A stretch of 64,000 nucleotides of DNA from Pseudomonas viciae (GCF_004786035.1 NZ_CP035088.1:4724001-4788000), one strand, 5' to 3'. Positions 36,455-46,164 are shown, numbered from the stretch's first letter. Notes: generated by a model from the letters alone, not told the origin. A program made the numbers and translations.

Positions 36455-36573
36455 TGCGCTCAGTCCTCTGCCAGTGTGTGTTGATTGCAGATTCGCAACG
36501 AGACGCCCCGCAACACAAGATGCTGGCGTCGGAATAATGGCAAAAAGCTACAGCCGCGTCGTTTTCAGGACAC

Positions 36574-37950
36574 TCAAGGTCGATCCAAGGCCGCGGCCCG
36601 GAAAAATGCTTGTGCCCTGGGGTCCAATGCGTAGGCCACGTTGATCCGCAACCAGTCACTGTCGGCACCTGAAGGGCTGAAGGCCGTTCGCGAAGACAGC
36701 GATACGCCAAACCGCTTGGCCAAGCGTTGTAGTCCAGCGTAGTCACACAATGGCGGACGTGCCCAGATGAACAGCCCACCGACCGGTTTGCCAAAGACTT
36801 CCCAGTCGGCGTCTTCCAGCACCTGCAACACCGCCGCCCGATCGGCATTGAGACGTTGGCGCTGGCGCTGGACCAGCTTGCGATAGGCACCGTTGGCCAG
36901 CAGGCGGGCGAGCACCGACTCACAAAACCGCGATCCGCCCATGCTGGTAATGCCCTTGACCTCGCTGAGGCGCACGATGACGGATGGCCCGGCCGCCACG
37001 AAACCGACTCGCAACGAGCTGCTCAGGGTTTTCGAGAAGCTGCCAACGTAGACCACGTCGGCGTCCAGCGCCGCCAGCCGGGTCCGCGCCGAACCCTGGA
37101 AATCGGCATAGACATCGTCTTCGATCACCAGCATGGCGTGTTTTTTTGTCAGTTGCAGCAGCCGCTGGGCCACGGCCGGGACCAGGCTGCTGCCGGTCGG
37201 GTTATGGCAGGCGCTGTTGACGAACAGGGCACTGGGCCGATGAGTTGCCAGGAGGGTTTGCAGTGCATCGACGTCCGGGCCGCGCGGGGTCCTGGGCAGT
37301 TCGATCATGTCGATCTTATACAGCCTGAGCAGCTCGAACAGTTTCGAATAACCGGGGCTTTCCACGACGACGCAGCTCCCCGGCTGCAACAGTGTCCGCA
37401 CGATCAGGTCCAGCCCGTGGGTGGCTCCGGTCGTGGTCATGATCAGGTTCTTATCGGCTTCGATATTGAGCAGCTTCAGGCGCCGGGACAGTTGCTCGCG
37501 CAAGGCGGGCAACCCCAACGGCGTACTGTAGTTGAACAGCCCCGCCATATCGGTGCGGGTAACCTGGCGGATCGCATAGCCCAGGTCATCGCTTTCACGC
37601 CAGCTCTCGGGAAGCCCGCCACACCCCAACTTCAACGCCCATTGCGAACTGCCGGGCAAATGCCCCTGGATCGGTGGCGCACCTTGCGGCCGATTTTCGT
37701 CGAGGGTGTCAGGTGACGGGGCGACAAAAAAACGAGAGCCGTGACGGGACGCCAACAGCCCTTGGGCAACCAGGCGTTCGCACGCTTCGCTGACACAGGA
37801 CTGGCTGAGCAGATTCTCCCGCGCCAGTTGCCGGATGGATGGCAAGCGAGTGCCCGGTTGCACCGCATCCTGTCGGATCCAGCCTGCCAGCCCGTCGACA
37901 ATCTGCTGCACGACGGGCACCAGGGCCTGTCGGTCGATTCTCAATTCCAT
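36574..37950 (-). CDS. MocR-type regulator (GntR wHTH fused to aminotransferase fold)
   Basis: A 458-residue protein. The GntR winged helix is at about 8-75 (GTRLPSIRQLARENLLSQS). The class I aminotransferase-like domain has PLP lysine Lys307 in SFSKTLSSSLRVGF, CHNPTGSS and IEDDVYADF. MocR proteins are transcription factors that use PLP or an external aldimine as effector. GGAGC precedes the ATG at 37950. The target is unclear; the only close neighbours are the chemoreceptor and an SDR on the same strand. Confidence 0.9.
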   Translation of the reverse strand: MELRIDRQALVPVVQQIVDGLAGWIRQDAVQPGTRLPSIRQLARENLLSQSCVSEACERLVAQGLLASRHGSRFFVAPSPDTLDENRPQGAPPIQGHLPGSSQWALKLGCGGLPESWRESDDLGYAIRQVTRTDMAGLFNYSTPLGLPALREQLSRRLKLLNIEADKNLIMTTTGATHGLDLIVRTLLQPGSCVVVESPGYSKLFELLRLYKIDMIELPRTPRGPDVDALQTLLATHRPSALFVNSACHNPTGSSLVPAVAQRLLQLTKKHAMLVIEDDVYADFQGSARTRLAALDADVVYVGSFSKTLSSSLRVGFVAAGPSVIVRLSEVKGITSMGGSRFCESVLARLLANGAYRKLVQRQRQRLNADRAAVLQVLEDADWEVFGKPVGGLFIWARPPLCDYAGLQRLAKRFGVSLSSRTAFSPSGADSDWLRINVAYALDPRAQAFFRAAALDRP

Positions 37951-38104
37951 GAGTAACCAAGCTCCTAAGCGTTTGTTTTATTTCCGGAAACAGTTAAGCA
38001 CAGGCCGCCACCTGACGATGTACGACAACAGCCTCAAAACCGCTGATTCTCACTCCTTGAAACACATTGTCGGTCCCTTCCCAGGACTTTTCCGCCGCCC
38101 AAGA

Positions 38105-38131
38105 AAAAGCCCGCACCCAGTGCGGGCTTTT
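38105..38131 (-). terminator. Intrinsic terminator after the SDR gene
   Basis: AAAAGCCCGCA / TGCGGGCTTTT arms with a five-base loop. On the minus strand the hairpin ends in TTTTTCTT, 23 bases after the SDR stop. Confidence 0.85.
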
Positions 38132-38154
38132 CCTACAAACTCAGCAGACGGTCC

Positions 38155-38916
38155 TCAGAAAGCCGTGACACCGCCGTCCACCGCCAGGGAATGACCCGTG
38201 GTGAATGCCGCTCCATCGCTGCACAAGTACAGCACAGCACTGGCGATCTCCTCGACCTTGCCAATACGACCCACTGGGTGCATGGCGTTGGCGAACTCAC
38301 CCTTTTTCGGATCCGCCTCATAGGCACGACGGAACATGTCGGTGTCGATCACCGCCGGGCAGACCGCATTCACGCGGATTTTCTTCTTGGCATACTCGAT
38401 GGCCGCCGACTTGGTCAGGCCGATCACAGCGTGCTTGGAGGCCGCATAGATGCTCATCTTCGGCGCCGCCCCCAGGCCGGCCACCGAAGCCGTGTTGACG
38501 ATGGCCCCGCCGCCTTGGGCCAGCAGCAATGGTAATTGGTATTTCATGCACAGCCAGACGCCCTTCACATTGACGCCCATGATCGCGTCGAACTCATCGA
38601 GGGTGCCATCGGCCAGCTTGCCCTTCTCGATCTCGATCCCGGCGTTGTTGAAGGCGTAATCGAGGCGACCGTAGGTATTGATCACTTCGTTCATCAGGTT
38701 CTGCACGTCGTTTTCCAGCGTCACGTTGCAGCGCACGAACACCGCCTCGCCGCCCGCCTCTCGAATCGACTGCACCGTGCCCTCGCCGCCCGTCACGTCC
38801 AGGTCGGCCACCACCACTTTCAGGCCCTCTGCCGCGAACGCCTGGGCAGTGGCGCGGCCAATGCCCGCGGCTGCGCCCGTTACCACGGCGACCTGTCCAG
38901 AAAACGTCATGCTCAT
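38155..38916 (-). CDS. Short-chain dehydrogenase/reductase (SDR)
   Basis: A 253-residue classical SDR. The cofactor motif TGAAAGIG is at 13-20, NNAGIE follows, and the catalytic Ser and YAASK (Tyr/Lys) region is in SVAGLGAAPKMSIYAASKHA. ADLDV after beta-2 favours NAD over NADP. The ATG at 38916 has GAGGA seven bases upstream; the frame to 39006 lacks a site. It should act as a cytosolic oxidoreductase or glucose/cyclic-alcohol dehydrogenase-like enzyme; the substrate is unknown. Confidence 0.9.
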   Translation of the reverse strand: MSMTFSGQVAVVTGAAAGIGRATAQAFAAEGLKVVVADLDVTGGEGTVQSIREAGGEAVFVRCNVTLENDVQNLMNEVINTYGRLDYAFNNAGIEIEKGKLADGTLDEFDAIMGVNVKGVWLCMKYQLPLLLAQGGGAIVNTASVAGLGAAPKMSIYAASKHAVIGLTKSAAIEYAKKKIRVNAVCPAVIDTDMFRRAYEADPKKGEFANAMHPVGRIGKVEEIASAVLYLCSDGAAFTTGHSLAVDGGVTAF

Positions 38917-39142
38917 TGTCAGTTCCTCGAAGAATGCGGGGGATGACGCCAGTCTAGCCACAGGTCTCGATGACGCGGCAGCACTATCCAATTGCCGTTT
39001 GAGCATTCATGGGCGCCAGTGATAAAGCGCCTGGCCGGACTATCACTGTGTTGGATCGAAGTGCATTCGCTGCATCAGCAAACCTTGCGGCAAAGGCTTC
39101 GAAGGTCTATCAACAAGGCTTCATTCATCTTGAGTGCCAGCC

Positions 39143-40147
39143 ATGACTGCCCAGACCAATCGCCAGTTCCTGCTCGCCAAACGCCCGGTGGGCGCCGCGA
39201 CCCGCGAGACTTTCACTTATCAACAAGTACCGGTCGGCGAACCGGCAGCCGGTCAGATCCTGGTGAAGAACGAGTATTTGTCCCTGGACCCGGCCATGCG
39301 CGGCTGGATGAACGAAGGCAAGTCCTACATTCCACCAGTGGGCATCGGTGAAGTGATGCGCGCATTGGGTGTAGGCCAGGTGATTGCATCGAACAACCCG
39401 GGGTTCGCCGTCGGGGACTACGTCAACGGTGCGTTGGGCGTGCAGGATTATTTCCTCGGCGAGCCGAGAGGCTTCTACAAGGTCGATCCGAAACTGGCGC
39501 CGCTACCCCGTTATTTGTCCGCGCTGGGCATGACCGGCATGACTGCCTATTTCGCCCTGCTGGACGTTGGCGCGCCCAAGGCCGGCGAGACCGTGGTGCT
39601 GTCGGGTGCCGCCGGTGCGGTGGGCAGCATTGCCGGGCAGATCGCCAAGATCAAAGGCTGCCGCGTGGTAGGCATCGCCGGTGGGGCCGACAAATGCAAG
39701 TTCCTGATCGATGAACTGGGCTTCGACGGCGCCATCGACTACAAGAGCGAAGACGTCCATGCCGGCCTCAAGCGCGAATGCCCCAAAGGCGTGGATGTGT
39801 ATTTCGATAACGTCGGTGGCGACATTCTGGACGCAGTGCTCAGCCGCCTGAATCTCAAGGCCCGCGTGGTGATTTGCGGCGCCATCAGCCAGTACAACAA
39901 CAAGGAAGCGGTGAAGGGCCCCGCCAACTACCTGTCGCTGCTGGTCAACCGAGCGCGCATGGAAGGTTTCGTGGTCATGGACTATGCCGCGCAATTCGCC
40001 GCCGCCGGGCAGGAAATGGCCGGCTGGATGGCCAAGGGGCAACTCAAGAGCAAGGAAGATATCGTCGAAGGGCTGGAGACGTTCCCCGAGACGCTGACCA
40101 AATTGTTCAGTGGGGAGAATTTCGGGAAGTTGGTACTTAAGGTCTAG
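39143..40147 (+). CDS. NADP-dependent MDR-family oxidoreductase
   Basis: A 334-residue medium-chain reductase of the leukotriene B4 dehydrogenase/CurA type, acting on the double bond of enals and enones. The N-terminus has QFLLAKRPVGAATRETF and LSLDPAMRGWMN, typical of this subfamily. The nucleotide fold has GAAGAVGSIAGQIAKIKG and DVYFDNVGGDILD. No zinc ligands are seen, as expected. ATG at 39143 is taken; a GTG three codons earlier is possible. Monocistronic, followed by a REPIN. Confidence 0.9.
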   Translation: MTAQTNRQFLLAKRPVGAATRETFTYQQVPVGEPAAGQILVKNEYLSLDPAMRGWMNEGKSYIPPVGIGEVMRALGVGQVIASNNPGFAVGDYVNGALGVQDYFLGEPRGFYKVDPKLAPLPRYLSALGMTGMTAYFALLDVGAPKAGETVVLSGAAGAVGSIAGQIAKIKGCRVVGIAGGADKCKFLIDELGFDGAIDYKSEDVHAGLKRECPKGVDVYFDNVGGDILDAVLSRLNLKARVVICGAISQYNNKEAVKGPANYLSLLVNRARMEGFVVMDYAAQFAAAGQEMAGWMAKGQLKSKEDIVEGLETFPETLTKLFSGENFGKLVLKV

Positions 40148-40160
40148 TCACAAAACACCT

Positions 40161-40249
40161 GTGGGAGCGGGCTTGCTCGCGAAGGCGGTGAGTCAGCTGG
40201 CATACATGACGCCTGACACTCCGTCTTCGCGAGCAAGCCCGCTCCCACA
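40161..40249. repeat. REPIN between the MDR reductase gene and pyrF
   Basis: GTGGGAGCGGGCTTGCTCGC at 40161 and its inverted partner GCGAGCAAGCCCGCTCCCAC ending 40248, with a 47-base spacer. It lies between the 3' ends of converging genes. Confidence 0.88.
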
Positions 40250-40269
40250 AGGGGAACCTCAGAGGTTGA

Positions 40270-40968
40270 TCAGGCCAGTTCGGCCACGACCGACGCCAAC
40301 GCCTTGGCCGGATCCGCTGCCTGGCTGATCGGACGGCCGATCACCAAGTAATCGGAGCCAGCGTCCAGCGCCTGGCGCGGGGTCAGGATGCGGCGTTGAT
40401 CGTCCTGGGCACTGCCCGCTGGACGAATCCCCGGGGTCACCAGTTGCAGCGACGGATGGGCCGCTTTCAAGGCGCTGGCTTCCAGGGCCGAACAGACCAG
40501 ACCGTCCAGGCCGGCCTTCTGCGCCAGCGCCGCGAGCCGCAGCACCTGCTCCTGAGGCTCGATGTCCAGGCCGATCCCGGCCAGGTCCTCGCGCTCCATG
40601 CTGGTCAGCACGGTCACGCCGATCAGCAGGGGTTTGGGGCCGCTACGCTGATCCAGCACGTCACGACAGGCTGCCATCATGCGCAGGCCACCGGAGCAGT
40701 GCACGTTGACCATCCACACGCCCATCTCCGCGGCAGCCTTGACGGCCATGGCGGTGGTGTTGGGGATATCGTGGAATTTCAGATCCAGGAATACTTCAAA
40801 ACCCTTGTCACGCAGGGTACCGACGATTTCCGAGGCACAGCTGGTGAACAGCTCCTTGCCGACTTTGACCCGGCAGAGCTTGGGGTCCAACTGGTCGGCC
40901 AGCTTCAGGGCGGCGTCACGGGTAGGGAAATCCAGGGCGACGATAATGGGCGTCTGGCAGGCGGACAT
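40270..40968 (-). CDS. pyrF: Orotidine-5'-phosphate decarboxylase
   Basis: A 232-residue enzyme for the last step of UMP synthesis, decarboxylating OMP. Visible motifs are the VALDFPT start, the catalytic [12 protein letters not shown] segment (Asp62, Lys64, Asp67) and VTPGIRPAG with DYLVIGRPI near the phosphate site. Length matches bacterial PyrF. The ATG at 40968 is chosen because the family begins just before IIVALD; the upstream open frame is not conserved sequence. Confidence 0.96.
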   Translation of the reverse strand: MSACQTPIIVALDFPTRDAALKLADQLDPKLCRVKVGKELFTSCASEIVGTLRDKGFEVFLDLKFHDIPNTTAMAVKAAAEMGVWMVNVHCSGGLRMMAACRDVLDQRSGPKPLLIGVTVLTSMEREDLAGIGLDIEPQEQVLRLAALAQKAGLDGLVCSALEASALKAAHPSLQLVTPGIRPAGSAQDDQRRILTPRQALDAGSDYLVIGRPISQAADPAKALASVVAELA

Positions 40969-41259
40969 GAGCGGGCTCTCAGGCAAGTCGAAATCGGCGC
41001 GCATTGTAGCGGAACCAGCGCCGGTGCGGGACCCGATGATCGGTAAATCATCATCGCGTCCAGAGCAGCATGGACGATGCCGGCCTTTGTGTCGAAGCCG
41101 ATACACTCATGACATGCGTGCAACATGCCGGCACGCTACCGTCTGGCGCCGCACCCCGTCCTTTCAGCGCTTCACGCCTCGCGGCACGACGCCTATGCTG
41201 AAGCCTCAACCTCGCCGCCTTCTTTGCGGTTGGCAGCCTACCTGGCAGATGATGCATCC

Positions 41260-42018
41260 ATGCAGAACACCCCTGTTGCAAATTCTGACGATCAAAAAGC
41301 GCCCGACGATGACAAGCGCTGGAGCACCCGCGCGCTGATCGTCGACGACGACGTGCCGATTCGCGAGCTGCTGATCGATTACCTGGCCCGTTTCAGCATC
41401 CGCGCCAGCGGCGTGACCGATGGCGCGGCCATGCGCCTGGCAATGCAGGCCGAGCATTTCGACGTGGTCGTGCTCGACCTGATGCTGCCGGGGGAAGATG
41501 GCTTGCAACTGTGCCGCTGGCTGCGCGCCGAATCGGACATCCCGATCCTGATGCTCACCGCCCGGTGCGAACCCACCGACCGCATCATCGGCCTGGAACT
41601 GGGTGCCGATGACTACATGGCCAAGCCCTTCGAACCCAGGGAGCTGGTGGCGCGGATCCAGACGATCCTGCGCCGGGTGCGTGACGACCGCACCGAACAG
41701 CGAGCCAATATTCGCTTCGATAACTGGCGGCTCAACAGCGTGCTGCGCCAACTGATCTCCGCCGACGGGCTGGTGGTGCCGCTGTCCAACGCCGAATTCC
41801 GCCTGTTGTGGGTCTTCATCGAACGGCCGCGCCGGGTACTCAGCCGCGAGCAACTGCTGGACGCCGCCCGTGGACGCTCCATCGAGGCGTTCGACCGCAG
41901 CATCGATCTGCTGGTCTCGCGCCTGCGCCAGAAGCTGGGCGACGACCCGAAGGCGCCGCAACTGATCAAGACCGTTCGCGGTGAAGGCTACCTGTTCGAC
42001 GCTCGGGACATCGGCTGA
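41260..42018 (+). CDS. OmpR-family response regulator
   Basis: A 252-residue two-component regulator. The receiver has the acidic pair in LIVDDD, phospho-acceptor Asp73 (VVLDLMLPGEDG), Thr in LMLTAR and Lys in YMAKPF. The C-terminal winged helix spans about 150-245 (VLSREQLLDAARGRSIEAFD and TVRGEGYLFDA). The first 24 residues are a polar extension. Its stop overlaps the kinase ATG (TGATG), so the two are coupled. In P. aeruginosa a similar pair is PA2881/PA2882 (memory). Confidence 0.93.
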   Translation: MQNTPVANSDDQKAPDDDKRWSTRALIVDDDVPIRELLIDYLARFSIRASGVTDGAAMRLAMQAEHFDVVVLDLMLPGEDGLQLCRWLRAESDIPILMLTARCEPTDRIIGLELGADDYMAKPFEPRELVARIQTILRRVRDDRTEQRANIRFDNWRLNSVLRQLISADGLVVPLSNAEFRLLWVFIERPRRVLSREQLLDAARGRSIEAFDRSIDLLVSRLRQKLGDDPKAPQLIKTVRGEGYLFDARDIG

Positions 42019-43064
42019 TGCGCTTGCGCCTCGACTCCCTGTTCGGCCGTCTGTTTGGCGTGCTGTTGCTGGCGATCGTCCTGGCGCATCTGTTGGCGTT
42101 TGCCTGGTTTGCTCACTACGACAGGCCACCACCGCCCGGGCCACCGCCGGAATTTTCCCGACAAACCGAAGGGCGACCAGCCTTCGGTCCGCCACCCAAC
42201 CGACCTGCGCGCCCCTGGTTCGGCGGCCCGGTGGTGCCGCTGACGTTCCAGTTCGTGTGCCTGATCGTGGCCGCCTGGTACGGTGCGAAATTGCTGACCC
42301 GGCCGATCCAGCGCCTGAGCGAGGCCGCCGAGCGCCTGAGCGAGAACCTCGACAGCCCACCACTGGAAGAAACCGGCCCCCGGGAAGCGCGGCAGGCGGC
42401 CCATACATTCAACCTGATGCAGCAACGGATTCGCGAACAGGTGCAGCAGCGCTCACGCATGCTCGGCGCGGTGTCCCATGACCTGCGCACTCCACTGTCG
42501 CGACTCAAGCTGCGCCTGGAGCAGATCGATGACCTCAAGCTGCAAGGCCAGATGCGCCAGGATTTGAACGACATGATCGGCATGCTCGACGCGACCCTCA
42601 CCTACCTGCACGAACAGCGCACCAGCGAAGCCCTGCAATGGATGGACGTGCAGGCGTTGGTGGAATCGCTGAGCGAAAACGCCCAGGACCAGGGCGCCGA
42701 TGTGCAGGCCAGCGGCTCCTGTGCGCCGCTGCAGGTGCAGCCGATGGCACTGCGCTCGTGCCTCAACAACCTCATGGACAACGCCCTGCGTTATGCCGGT
42801 CACGCCTTGATTACCCTGGAAGACCAGCCTCACCAGTTACTGATCCGGGTCATCGACCACGGCCCGGGTATTGCGGCGGACAAACGCGAGACAGTATTCG
42901 AACCCTTCTATCGCCTGGAAGGCTCGCGCAACCGCAATTCCGGCGGCGTCGGCCTGGGCATGACCATCGCCCGGGAAGCCGCAGAACGCCTCGGCGGGCA
43001 GTTGAGCCTGGAAGAAACGCCGGGGGGTGGGTTGACGGCGGTGATCAGCCTGCCTCGCGCCTGA
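42018..43064 (+). CDS. Sensor histidine kinase with short Pro-rich periplasmic loop
   Basis: A 348-residue EnvZ-like kinase. Membrane helices at 10-32 and 73-92 enclose a periplasmic loop of only about 40 residues that is very rich in Pro and Arg (RPPPPGPPPEF, GPPPNRPARPW). HAMP follows, then the H-box with His154 (AVSHDLRTPLSRL), N-box (NNLMDNALRYA) and G-boxes (DHGPGI, GGVGLGM). A loop of this size cannot hold a classic ligand domain, so a charge or pH, metal, or partner-protein signal is likely. Confidence 0.93.
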   Translation: MRLRLDSLFGRLFGVLLLAIVLAHLLAFAWFAHYDRPPPPGPPPEFSRQTEGRPAFGPPPNRPARPWFGGPVVPLTFQFVCLIVAAWYGAKLLTRPIQRLSEAAERLSENLDSPPLEETGPREARQAAHTFNLMQQRIREQVQQRSRMLGAVSHDLRTPLSRLKLRLEQIDDLKLQGQMRQDLNDMIGMLDATLTYLHEQRTSEALQWMDVQALVESLSENAQDQGADVQASGSCAPLQVQPMALRSCLNNLMDNALRYAGHALITLEDQPHQLLIRVIDHGPGIAADKRETVFEPFYRLEGSRNRNSGGVGLGMTIAREAAERLGGQLSLEETPGGGLTAVISLPRA

Positions 43065-43080
43065 GAACACACCTATCACC

Positions 43081-43105
43081 TGTGGGAGCGAGCTCGCTCC
43101 CACAG
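43081..43105. repeat. Single collapsed REP palindrome
   Basis: TGTGGGAGCGAGCTCGCTCC then CACAG: one near-perfect palindrome, as if the spacer of a REPIN had been deleted. Confidence 0.75.
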
Positions 43106-43231
43106 GGGCCAGCGTTGATCCGGAGGTTTTGTACACCCACCGGTACAAACTCCACACACCCACGACAACTGCCCCGCCGACGCTGCATAAGCCGGTGCAC
43201 CCACCGGCATTCCAGCCCAAGGAGAGCGCCC

Positions 43232-44074
43232 ATGATCGGTAGCGTCAGCAGTTACTCGCCCTACACCAGCACCAGCAGTACCGCGACCAGCAGTGCCCGC
43301 AGCCAGCAGTTTCAAAAGGAGCTGCTCAGCAAGCTCGACAGCAGCGGCGACGGTTCGGTTGATCAGGACGAATTGAGTACCGCCCTGTCGCAGAAGAGCG
43401 ACGACGGTATCCTGGTCAGCCTGAGCGACAATTTCAGCGATCTGGACAGTGACGGCAGCGGTGACTTGAGTAGCGAGGAAATGGCCGCGATGGCCCCTCC
43501 ACCTCCACCTCCACGGAACCAGGCGCCGGATACCGAACTGGCCGAGGCGCTGCTCAGCACCTTGGACGCCGACGGTGATGGCACGATCAGCAGCGATGAA
43601 TTGAGCAGCGGCCTGGCCAGTGCTGGCAGCGATGCCGACAGTCAGCAAGTGTTCTCGGCGCTGGACAAGAATGAAGACGGTACCGTCAGCGCCGACGAAC
43701 TCGCCGCCAGCCTCGCCCCACCGCCTCCACCACCGCAACAGGCCTCCAGCGAAGAGCTGTTCAGCCAGCTCGACAGCGATGGCGACGGCAGTGTTACCGC
43801 CAGCGAACTGACCAGCGCCCTGCAGGCCAGCGACAGCACCGCCACGAGCACCGACACCAGCGCAATGCTGATCAAAGCACTCGACAGCGACAGCAGCGGC
43901 GGGGTCGACAGCGACGAGTTCAACAGCACCTTGCAGGCCGGACGCAGCAGCGACAGTTCCACCGCCCAGGCCAATGGCAGCGAAGCGTTGAACAGGATGA
44001 TCGCCAACCTCAGCCGGCAATACTCGCTGGATAACGTCGCGACCGTGGGGAAACACCTGAACGTGGCGACTTGA
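43232..44074 (+). CDS. EF-hand calcium-binding protein, XopAW-like, six EF loops
   Basis: A 280-residue acidic Ser-rich protein with no membrane segment or ordinary signal peptide. Six EF-hand loops start at Asp36, Asp72, Asp112, Asp145, Asp181 and Asp218; the loops at 112 (DADGDGTISSDE) and 181 (DSDGDGSVTASE) are canonical, the one at 145 has Glu at position 4. Two proline runs (PPPPPPR near 90-95, PPPPPPQQ near 163-170) separate EF pairs. The family name XopAW comes from a Xanthomonas type III effector; no secretion system is seen here. GGAGA precedes the ATG. Possibly a calcium buffer or secreted protein. Confidence 0.88.
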   Translation: MIGSVSSYSPYTSTSSTATSSARSQQFQKELLSKLDSSGDGSVDQDELSTALSQKSDDGILVSLSDNFSDLDSDGSGDLSSEEMAAMAPPPPPPRNQAPDTELAEALLSTLDADGDGTISSDELSSGLASAGSDADSQQVFSALDKNEDGTVSADELAASLAPPPPPPQQASSEELFSQLDSDGDGSVTASELTSALQASDSTATSTDTSAMLIKALDSDSSGGVDSDEFNSTLQAGRSSDSSTAQANGSEALNRMIANLSRQYSLDNVATVGKHLNVAT

Positions 44075-44092
44075 TTCACCGGGGCTGCACTC

Positions 44093-44187
44093 GTAGGAGC
44101 TGCCGAAGGCTGCGATCTTTTGATCTTTCGCTTGGATTCAAGGGTCTGGGGAAAGATCGCAGCCTCGTTGCACTCGACAGCTCCTAC
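44093..44187. repeat. Palindrome of the GCTGCGATCTTT family
   Basis: GTAGGAGCTGCCGAAGGCTG at 44093 pairs with CTCGACAGCTCCTAC ending 44187, with GCGATCTTTTGATC and GAAAGATCGCAGCC inner arms. A REP-like fragment (GGGAGCAAGCTCCCTCGCCA) follows at 44208-44227. Confidence 0.8.
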
Positions 44188-44246
44188 ACAGCTCCTACGC
44201 CCCCAGCGGGAGCAAGCTCCCTCGCCACAGGTGCTCGGCATTCACA

Positions 44247-45284
44247 CTATCGTGCCTGGCTCTTGCTCCAATCCGTCAGCAAACTGTACGCCACCGCCAG
44301 CAAGGTCGGACCGATGAACAGGCCGATGAAACCGAAGGCGATCAAGCCGCCGAACACCCCCAGCAGCACGATCACCAATGGCAGGTTTCCGCCACGGCTG
44401 ATCAGGTAGGGTTTGAGCACGTTGTCCACGCCGCTGATGATGAAGGTGCCCCAGATACCGAGGAACACCGCCATCCCATATTCACCCTTCCACGCCAGCC
44501 AGGCCGTGGCGGGGATCCAGACCAGCGGCGGCCCCATGGGAATCAGGCTGAGCAGGAAAGTGACGATACCCAGCACCAGCGCCCCCGGCACCCCGGCGAT
44601 CAGGAAGCCGATCAGTGCCAGCACGGCCTGGGCCGCCGCAGTACCGATCACACCGTTGACCACCCGTTGCACCGTTCCGGCCACCAGTTCGATGTAATAG
44701 CCGGCACGGTCGCCGATCAGGCGCTCCAGCAGTCCATGGACGAACACCGCCAATCGTGGGCCGTCGCGATAGAAAAAGAACACGAACACAATGCTCAGGG
44801 TCAGTTCGAGAATCCCACCGCCGATCTGCGCGCTGCGGGCCAGCAGCCAGTTGCCGACCTGCCCCAGGTAGGGTCTGATGGACACCATCATTGCCGCACC
44901 CTGCTGGTCGATGCTGTTCCAGATACCCACCAACCGCCCGCCCACCAGCGGCACGCCGGCCAGCCAGGTCGGGGCTTCGGGCAGACCGTCAACCTGCACG
45001 TCCTTGATGAACGCCGTGGCATCGCGCACATGATCGGCCAGGTTGAACCCCAGCCACACCAGCGGTACCGCCACCAACAGCATCCAGCCCAACGTCAGCA
45101 ACGCCGCCGCCAGGGATTCGCGGCCATTGAGCCAGCGGGTCAGCAGGCGCATCAGCGGCCAGCTGGCGAACGCCAGCACCGCGCCCCAGAACAGCGCCGA
45201 CCAGAACGGCGCCATCACCCAGAGGCTTGCGCCGAACAACACCAGGAGCAGGATCTGCACCAACAGCCGATCGTTATTGAGCAT
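44247..45284 (-). CDS. AI-2E family transporter
   Basis: A 345-residue polytopic membrane protein with about eight hydrophobic segments. The C-terminal conserved block PMGPPLVWIPATAWLAWKGE and GVDNVLKPYLISRGGNLPLV identifies the AI-2E/PerM family, which includes autoinducer-2 exporter TqsA and Na+/H+ antiporters. Its substrate cannot be named from sequence. The ATG at 45284 has a weak ribosome site. It runs in the same direction as the DUF4892 gene 61 bases upstream. Confidence 0.9.
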   Translation of the reverse strand: MLNNDRLLVQILLLVLFGASLWVMAPFWSALFWGAVLAFASWPLMRLLTRWLNGRESLAAALLTLGWMLLVAVPLVWLGFNLADHVRDATAFIKDVQVDGLPEAPTWLAGVPLVGGRLVGIWNSIDQQGAAMMVSIRPYLGQVGNWLLARSAQIGGGILELTLSIVFVFFFYRDGPRLAVFVHGLLERLIGDRAGYYIELVAGTVQRVVNGVIGTAAAQAVLALIGFLIAGVPGALVLGIVTFLLSLIPMGPPLVWIPATAWLAWKGEYGMAVFLGIWGTFIISGVDNVLKPYLISRGGNLPLVIVLLGVFGGLIAFGFIGLFIGPTLLAVAYSLLTDWSKSQAR

Positions 45285-45345
45285 GTAAGGTCTCGAAAAT
45301 GGACAGGGCCAGGGTCACGGCGTGAAGCCCGTCACCCGCAACAGC

Positions 45346-46164
45346 TTATCGCAGCAACTCAAGGTGCAGGCCCGCCACATCGCCACGGGCAGCTTCCATC
45401 CGCGCCGCCCGGACACCCTGGTCAATCAGCGCCTGGCGCCAGGTCTCGGCCTGCGGACCGGCGATACTGACCCGCAGGCCCGTGTCCAGGTTCAGCGCCC
45501 GGGACAGCAGGCGTAGCCAGGTGTCATCCGGCTCACCGGCAAGACGCGGCAAGTCCAGCACCCCGGTGTCCTTGAGTTGGCGCAGCAGCGTGGCCGAGGT
45601 CGGCAGCAACTCGCCCAGTGCTGCGCTCGACTCGAACTGCTCGACATGCAGGTAGGCCTTGCGGTTACCGCGCGTGATGCCGTACAGCGCAATCAATGTG
45701 TTGTCCGCCGGTGGCGCCAGGCGCAACAGCAGATAGGCCTGACCATTGTCGGCACCGTAGAGCTTGGAATTGCCGAATACTTCGTTGGCCCACAGGCTGC
45801 TTTCACCGCAATCGCGGGCCTGGCACCAGAACAACAGCTCGGCGCCCTGCTTCTGCAACGCTTCGCGAGCGGCGGTAAAGGCTTGGGTGGCGGAATGTTC
45901 CGGCGGCAGCTCGTAAGTGACCGACGTGACATTGCCACGGGCCTCGACCTGGCCGTCGAAGCGCAACTGGCCGCTGATCCTACGGATCGAGCCCATGGGG
46001 TAGACGCGCTCCAGGTCGCTGGTTTGCCGGTAATCGACGATCTGCGCATCGGGCAGGCGTGGCACACGCTCCAGATCGTGACTGCCGGGCACATCGACGG
46101 CGAACGACGCCGGGCTGAAGCAACCCAGCGCCAGCAGGGCGAGTGAATGAACGGATAATTTCAT
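45346..46164 (-). CDS. DUF4892 periplasmic protein
   Basis: A 272-residue exported protein with a signal peptide (MKLSVHSLALLALGCFSPAS, cut near residue 22). The mature part begins VPGSHDLERVPRLPDAQIVD and has the CQARDCGESSLWANEVFG segment characteristic of DUF4892, with two Cys. The N-terminal half resembles OmpA-associated periplasmic proteins. Function unknown. No Shine-Dalgarno sits before its ATG, which overlaps the stop of a 27-codon ORF (ATGA), so its translation is probably coupled to that ORF. Confidence 0.85.
   Translation of the reverse strand: MKLSVHSLALLALGCFSPASFAVDVPGSHDLERVPRLPDAQIVDYRQTSDLERVYPMGSIRRISGQLRFDGQVEARGNVTSVTYELPPEHSATQAFTAAREALQKQGAELLFWCQARDCGESSLWANEVFGNSKLYGADNGQAYLLLRLAPPADNTLIALYGITRGNRKAYLHVEQFESSAALGELLPTSATLLRQLKDTGVLDLPRLAGEPDDTWLRLLSRALNLDTGLRVSIAGPQAETWRQALIDQGVRAARMEAARGDVAGLHLELLR

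Noticed and set aside
42638..43231. N-terminal extension of the EF-hand gene to 42638
   Set aside because: The extension overlaps the kinase gene in another frame; the ATG at 43232 has its own GGAGA site.
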